Source: Paulinella micropora (lineage: Eukaryota > Cercozoa > Imbricatea > Euglyphida > Paulinellidae). Taken from it: 64,000 nucleotides of DNA. The notes under the pieces are model-generated. The model was not told the origin of the DNA and searched no databases. It saw only the letters and a list, made by a program, of their open reading frames with translations. The position numbers were made by a program, and so were the translations under genes. The DNA lies in assembly GCA_019918135.1 (NCBI GenBank), contig WBZZ01000942.1, positions 87,732 through 151,731 on the forward strand, in the 5' to 3' direction. Positions 60,408 through 64,000 of the stretch are shown in pieces. How positions within the stretch are numbered: position 1 is the first letter of the stretch; the number at the start of each line of letters is the position of its first letter.

Positions 60408-60893
60408 ACACACCACCACTACCACCACTACCGCCACTACCACCACTACCACCACTACCACCACTACCACCACTACCACCACTACCACCACTACCACCAC
60501 TACCACCACTACCACCACTACCACCACTACCACCACTACCACCACTAGTACCACCACTACCACCACTACCACCACTACCACCACTACCACCACTACCACC
60601 ACTACCACCACTACCACCACTACCACCACTACCACCACTACCACCACTACCACCACTACCACCACTACCACCACTAGTACCAACTACCACCACTACCACC
60701 ACTACCACCACTACCACCACTACCACCACTACCACCACTACCATCACTACCACCACTACCACCACTAGTACCACCACTACCATCACTACCACCACTACCA
60801 CCACTACCACCACTACCACCACTAGTACCACCACTACCATCACTACCACCACTACCACCACTACCAATGGGCCACTACCACCACTACTCACAA
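60408..60893 (+). repeat. 9-bp-period accaccact microsatellite
   Basis: About 480 bases of accaccact-type units with sparse variants (cactagtac, ccatcac). His/Tyr, Gly/Ser and Val frames are artefacts. It is followed to 61,170 by a looser caccag/cagcac repeat; no gene there. Confidence 0.9.
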
Positions 60894-61178
60894 ACAAAAA
60901 AGAATATGTTCAAGCAACACAAAAGCTAACTGAGGACCATCACTACGTATACCAGCATCACCAGCATTACCCCTTGCAACGACAACAGCGCAACCACCAG
61001 CACCACCATCACTATCACCAGCATTGACACCTTCGCCATAAATAGCAGCAGCAGCAACAGCGCCACTAAAACCAGCACCATCAGTCAGCGCTACGCTTGC
61101 AGCACCACGAGCGCCACCACCAGCACAGCCACAGACAATGATCGAAGTATCATTTCTTTGTCTTATCATTTTTTGCAG

Positions 61179-63967
61179 ATTTCACCACGACTCAGTCTGT
61201 TTGCACAATGCTTGCAAAAAAAGGTTGTCCTGTCGAGGATGCAATAGTTGGCAGGATCATAGCCGCACAGGAAAAGAAGGACGAAGTGGAAGCTAAAAAA
61301 ATTATCCGGGAATGGAAGGTAAGCTAGCAGAACTCACCATTCTTGGATGTTGTCTTGTTTTATAATCTTTGCAGGACCATTGGCAGTTAATCAGGACCAG
61401 CAAATTGTATTTTTACCGTAAGTTTCTTTTACTTTTTCATCTCCCATTACCCTGTACTTACTGTTGATGGTCGTATGACTATGGCCTGCAGTTAAATGCG
61501 TCCTGGCGCAAGAGCAGTTTGGAGTCATCAGCCTCAACATTGACGGCATGGACAAGGCCAAAACCACAGTTCCTAACATCGGAAAGTCCTCTGGCGCAGG
61601 CGTGGTGTGGAAAGCGACTGGGGTCCGTTTGCACAGCAGTGTTTCCAAGGACAGATTGTTTTATTCATCGATGTTTGCTGGGGACACCAATCTGAACCTG
61701 GAATGTCTATGCCGGGCTCTCAACGATCAACTAATAGAAAACAGGAAAAATATCGATCATCAGGGACAGAAAGGGACAGGAGCTGAAGAAAAGTCCACAC
61801 GCGCAAACGATGTACAATTTGCTGGTCCTGATCTCGATGACCGTCGACATGAAAGCAGCAAGGACGATTTCCTACCTGAGGTAAAGGCGTTTCAACACGC
61901 GTTTCTACAAATGGACAACACCTGCAAGGACAACAAAAACTGGATCTTGATGAGCTTGCTGTGTGCCATGGTGTGGTTTGAGGTTGGTGGATTGGAAATG
62001 TTTGAGGTCGGTTTTATGCAGGTCCGCTCATGAAACGGCATTATTGTCCAGCACCAAGATAATCTAATGCAACAACACGTATATAGCACCATCGTCACCA
62101 CGATCACCGTCATCATCACGCACACAGCACCAGCATCAATATCAGCGGAAACACCACCATCACCATAGGCAGCACCACCGTGAGCACCAGCAGGCACCCA
62201 TGACCAGAACCATCATCCACCACCATCAGCACCACCACTAGCACCAACACCAGCGCCAACACCGGCGCCAACACCACCAGCAGCACAACCAGCACCACAA
62301 TCAGCACCAGCAGCACTACCACAACCAAAAATCAAATCGATCCCGTACCAATATAAATGATGCAATAATTCTCACCAGCACCGCCACAAAGGTGGACAAT
62401 TATCATTTACCAATTCATAGATTCTCTCGCATTCAGTTATCGACCATCGTCAGCCACAACATGCCATCATGGTAATCGCAGGCTACCACGCAATTGCAAG
62501 GAATCAGTCAAGAGTATCAACGCCACAACAGGCAGCAGCATCAGTTCTAATTTTAATTTACCGTGACTGTCATTTTAGGTCGCCCATACCCACTTGGACG
62601 TTGATCAGCTGTTTGCGCAACCGGCTACGATTCTGGGAAGGAAGAAAGCGCAGTGTCTGCGTGACCTCGTAGACGCAGGCCTGAGCATCAAGGCTAAAGT
62701 CGAAATTGTGGACTATGTGCTCGACTATAAAAGCTGGCTGGGGAACCTGCGCACCAAGGTGAGCGGCAAAATGGTCAAACGATGGTATTATACTTTGTTA
62801 AAGAAATGCGTTCACGGGCACGATGGCCCTGGAGTGTAAACCTGGTATAAAAGCACCTGCCAGGATCCCGAATGGCTACCACGGGGAGGAGTCAAGCTTT
62901 TTTCTGCTCCTATGCACGCTTTGGAGTATCCTAAGCTCGTGACACCTCGACGACCGGATCTAACACAACTCAGGAGTATTGTTGAGACACATCGCCAGTT
63001 CCTAGGTGCGAGCGAAACCGCCAAAGCTGCAATGAACGCGTTTGTCACCAGCCGCACAGCTGTCGGAGCAGACAAATCGAAGTGGAAGATGTCCGAATCC
63101 GAACCTGTTGGTGAGCCAGAAATCCAGAAAATTGCGTCGCCCGAGCAAGCCCGAGATATTGAGAAAGAAGAGGTCGTGGACCTGACTGCTAACTCACAAT
63201 TAAGGGACCCGGTGGTTGCAAAATCAGCTTCTCGAGATCAGGGTGACGAGATTCGGTTCCGGACACCCGAACGACCGTCACAGTTTGCTGAAAGTGCCAG
63301 CATCAGTAGCAGTAGCAGCAGCAGCAGCAGCACAGGCCCGAACACTGTCATTCCCACCCAACAGCCCTTTCTGGGCAAGCCCAAGAAACCGAGCGCTTAT
63401 CAATGCTGGCAGGCCTGGTTTCTTCAAGAGGAAAAGGAGCAAAATGCTGCGTGCCAGGACTGCTTGCGCATGAACCAGCGATTAGGCCGATTCAGCACAA
63501 GGGCGGTCGATACGCCAGAGCTAGCGCAGCAGAAAAAAGACGAGAAGGATCAACTGTTGCAGCAAATCAGTGAGCACCTTCTCGTGTGTTCCCAACCTCC
63601 TGCAAAAATGTGCAAAGGCGTTTCGCCTATCATCGATGAGATAGTTACCAAAAGCAAGCTACCTCTATACCTAGATCCCAAAGCGTCGCGTACAAACAGC
63701 CTAAATTTGTGGCAGACCGCTGAACAGGAAATCCAAGCAAGGGACCAGGACCAGGCGGAAGAACAAAAAGTCGACCACTGGGAATACCTGCAAGAATGGC
63801 ATGACGCAGCCCAGCCCCATGTTACGAGTGGAAAGTATGACCTCAACACAGAATGGACCTGGGGTCAGCACGAAGGCAAGTTGACGCCAGGACTTTTTGG
63901 AATCATGTACTTTGTACAAGTTAATAGTTCGGAAAAAAACTTGCTCCCTTCAAGGTCCTTGAAATGA
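61179..63967 (+). CDS. Host gene C: DUF7869-like (transposase-like) protein, multi-exon
   Basis: Exons 61,179-61,318, 61,375-61,417, 61,492-62,021, 62,579-62,758 and 62,864-63,967, all with GT-AG introns and matching phase; upstream exons are expected. Exon 3 has the DUF7869 pattern: NIDGMDKAKTTVPN, hydrophobic W-K-x-T-G-V, FAGDTNLNLECLCRAL, then QMDNTCKDNKN; exon 4 opens with VAHTHLDVDQLF, like the H-T-H-x-D-x-D-Q-L-F block of that family. These proteins are repeated in algae and oomycetes and look like RNase H-fold transposases; activity is not proven. The last exon is Ser/Gln/Glu-rich, with a poly-Ser stretch, and its protein-like W-rich end stops at 63,965. An alternative without the last intron would meet an in-frame TAA. 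Confidence 0.65.
62022..62578 (+). repeat. Intron of host gene C with caccag repeats
   Basis: A 557-base GT-AG intron, phase 0. About 62,090-62,330 is a degenerate caccag/caccatcac repeat, related in style to 60,910-61,140. No gene inside. Confidence 0.6.
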
Positions 63968-64000
63968 CAAACAAGAGAGTCCGTATTGAGTGGCTGCAGC

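Noticed and set aside
60408-60893. CRISPR-like array
   Set aside because: Units are contiguous with no unique spacers; it is a microsatellite in a eukaryotic genome.
60345-60897. His/Tyr repeat, poly-Val and Gly/Ser repeat frames
   Set aside because: Translation of the 9-bp microsatellite.
5878-62863. Reassigned stop codons (a non-standard genetic code)
   Set aside because: Some protein-like sequence continues past TAA or TAG, but intact genes end normally with all three stops, and several cases are explained by introns or single breaks.

Overview
The window looks like nuclear DNA of a protist or alga. It has spliceosomal GT-AG introns whose phases match from exon to exon, eukaryotic AATAAA/ATTAAA poly(A) signals, F-box and kelch proteins, LTR and non-LTR retroelements and very large microsatellites. 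I could not name the species. No rRNA, tRNA or CRISPR array was seen.

Layout. (1) 0-29.0 kb is a GC-rich, gene-dense block of short, intronless genes on both strands. It holds an atypical kinase-like protein, TPR, Sel1, F-box, F-box/LRR, six-blade kelch and NADAR proteins, a large predicted surface protein (DUF285-type repeats, Ser/Thr stalk, discoidin-like C-terminus) and several unrecognised proteins. Spacers carry G-run/C-run palindromes, mostly close to gene starts. About six of roughly seventeen genes look broken in frame. (2) At about 29.0 kb the composition changes abruptly to AT-rich DNA and the last gene of the block has no visible 5' end. (3) 29-34.4 kb holds GAA and TTC microsatellites and a five-exon host gene of unknown function, with the two microsatellites lying as an inverted pair inside its first intron. 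(4) 34.4-54 kb is a mobile-element zone: a roughly 170-bp tandem repeat, a broken Ty1/Copia LTR-retrotransposon fossil (35.1-39.6 kb), a minus-strand non-LTR element with RNase H ahead of the reverse transcriptase and a C-terminal zinc knuckle plus restriction-like endonuclease (41-45.3 kb), and directly against it a polinton-like virus fossil (45.3-54 kb) with capsid protein, putative fibre protein and protein-primed DNA polymerase B. (5) 54-64 kb returns to host DNA: a CT microsatellite, a broken small gene, a two-exon F-box gene, a second GC-rich island resembling the left block (58.4-60.3 kb), a 9-bp-period microsatellite, and a multi-exon gene with a DUF7869-like (transposase-like) core running to the right edge.

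How it fits together. The left block and the 58.4-60.3 kb island share base composition, lack of introns, homopolymer palindromes and gene style, and differ from the intron-containing AT-richer DNA between them. The repertoire (Sel1, TPR, F-box, kelch, NADAR) is common in giant-virus genomes and in expanded protist families, but no hallmark viral gene is visible in the block, so viral ancestry is only a hypothesis. All functions are read from sequence by eye.
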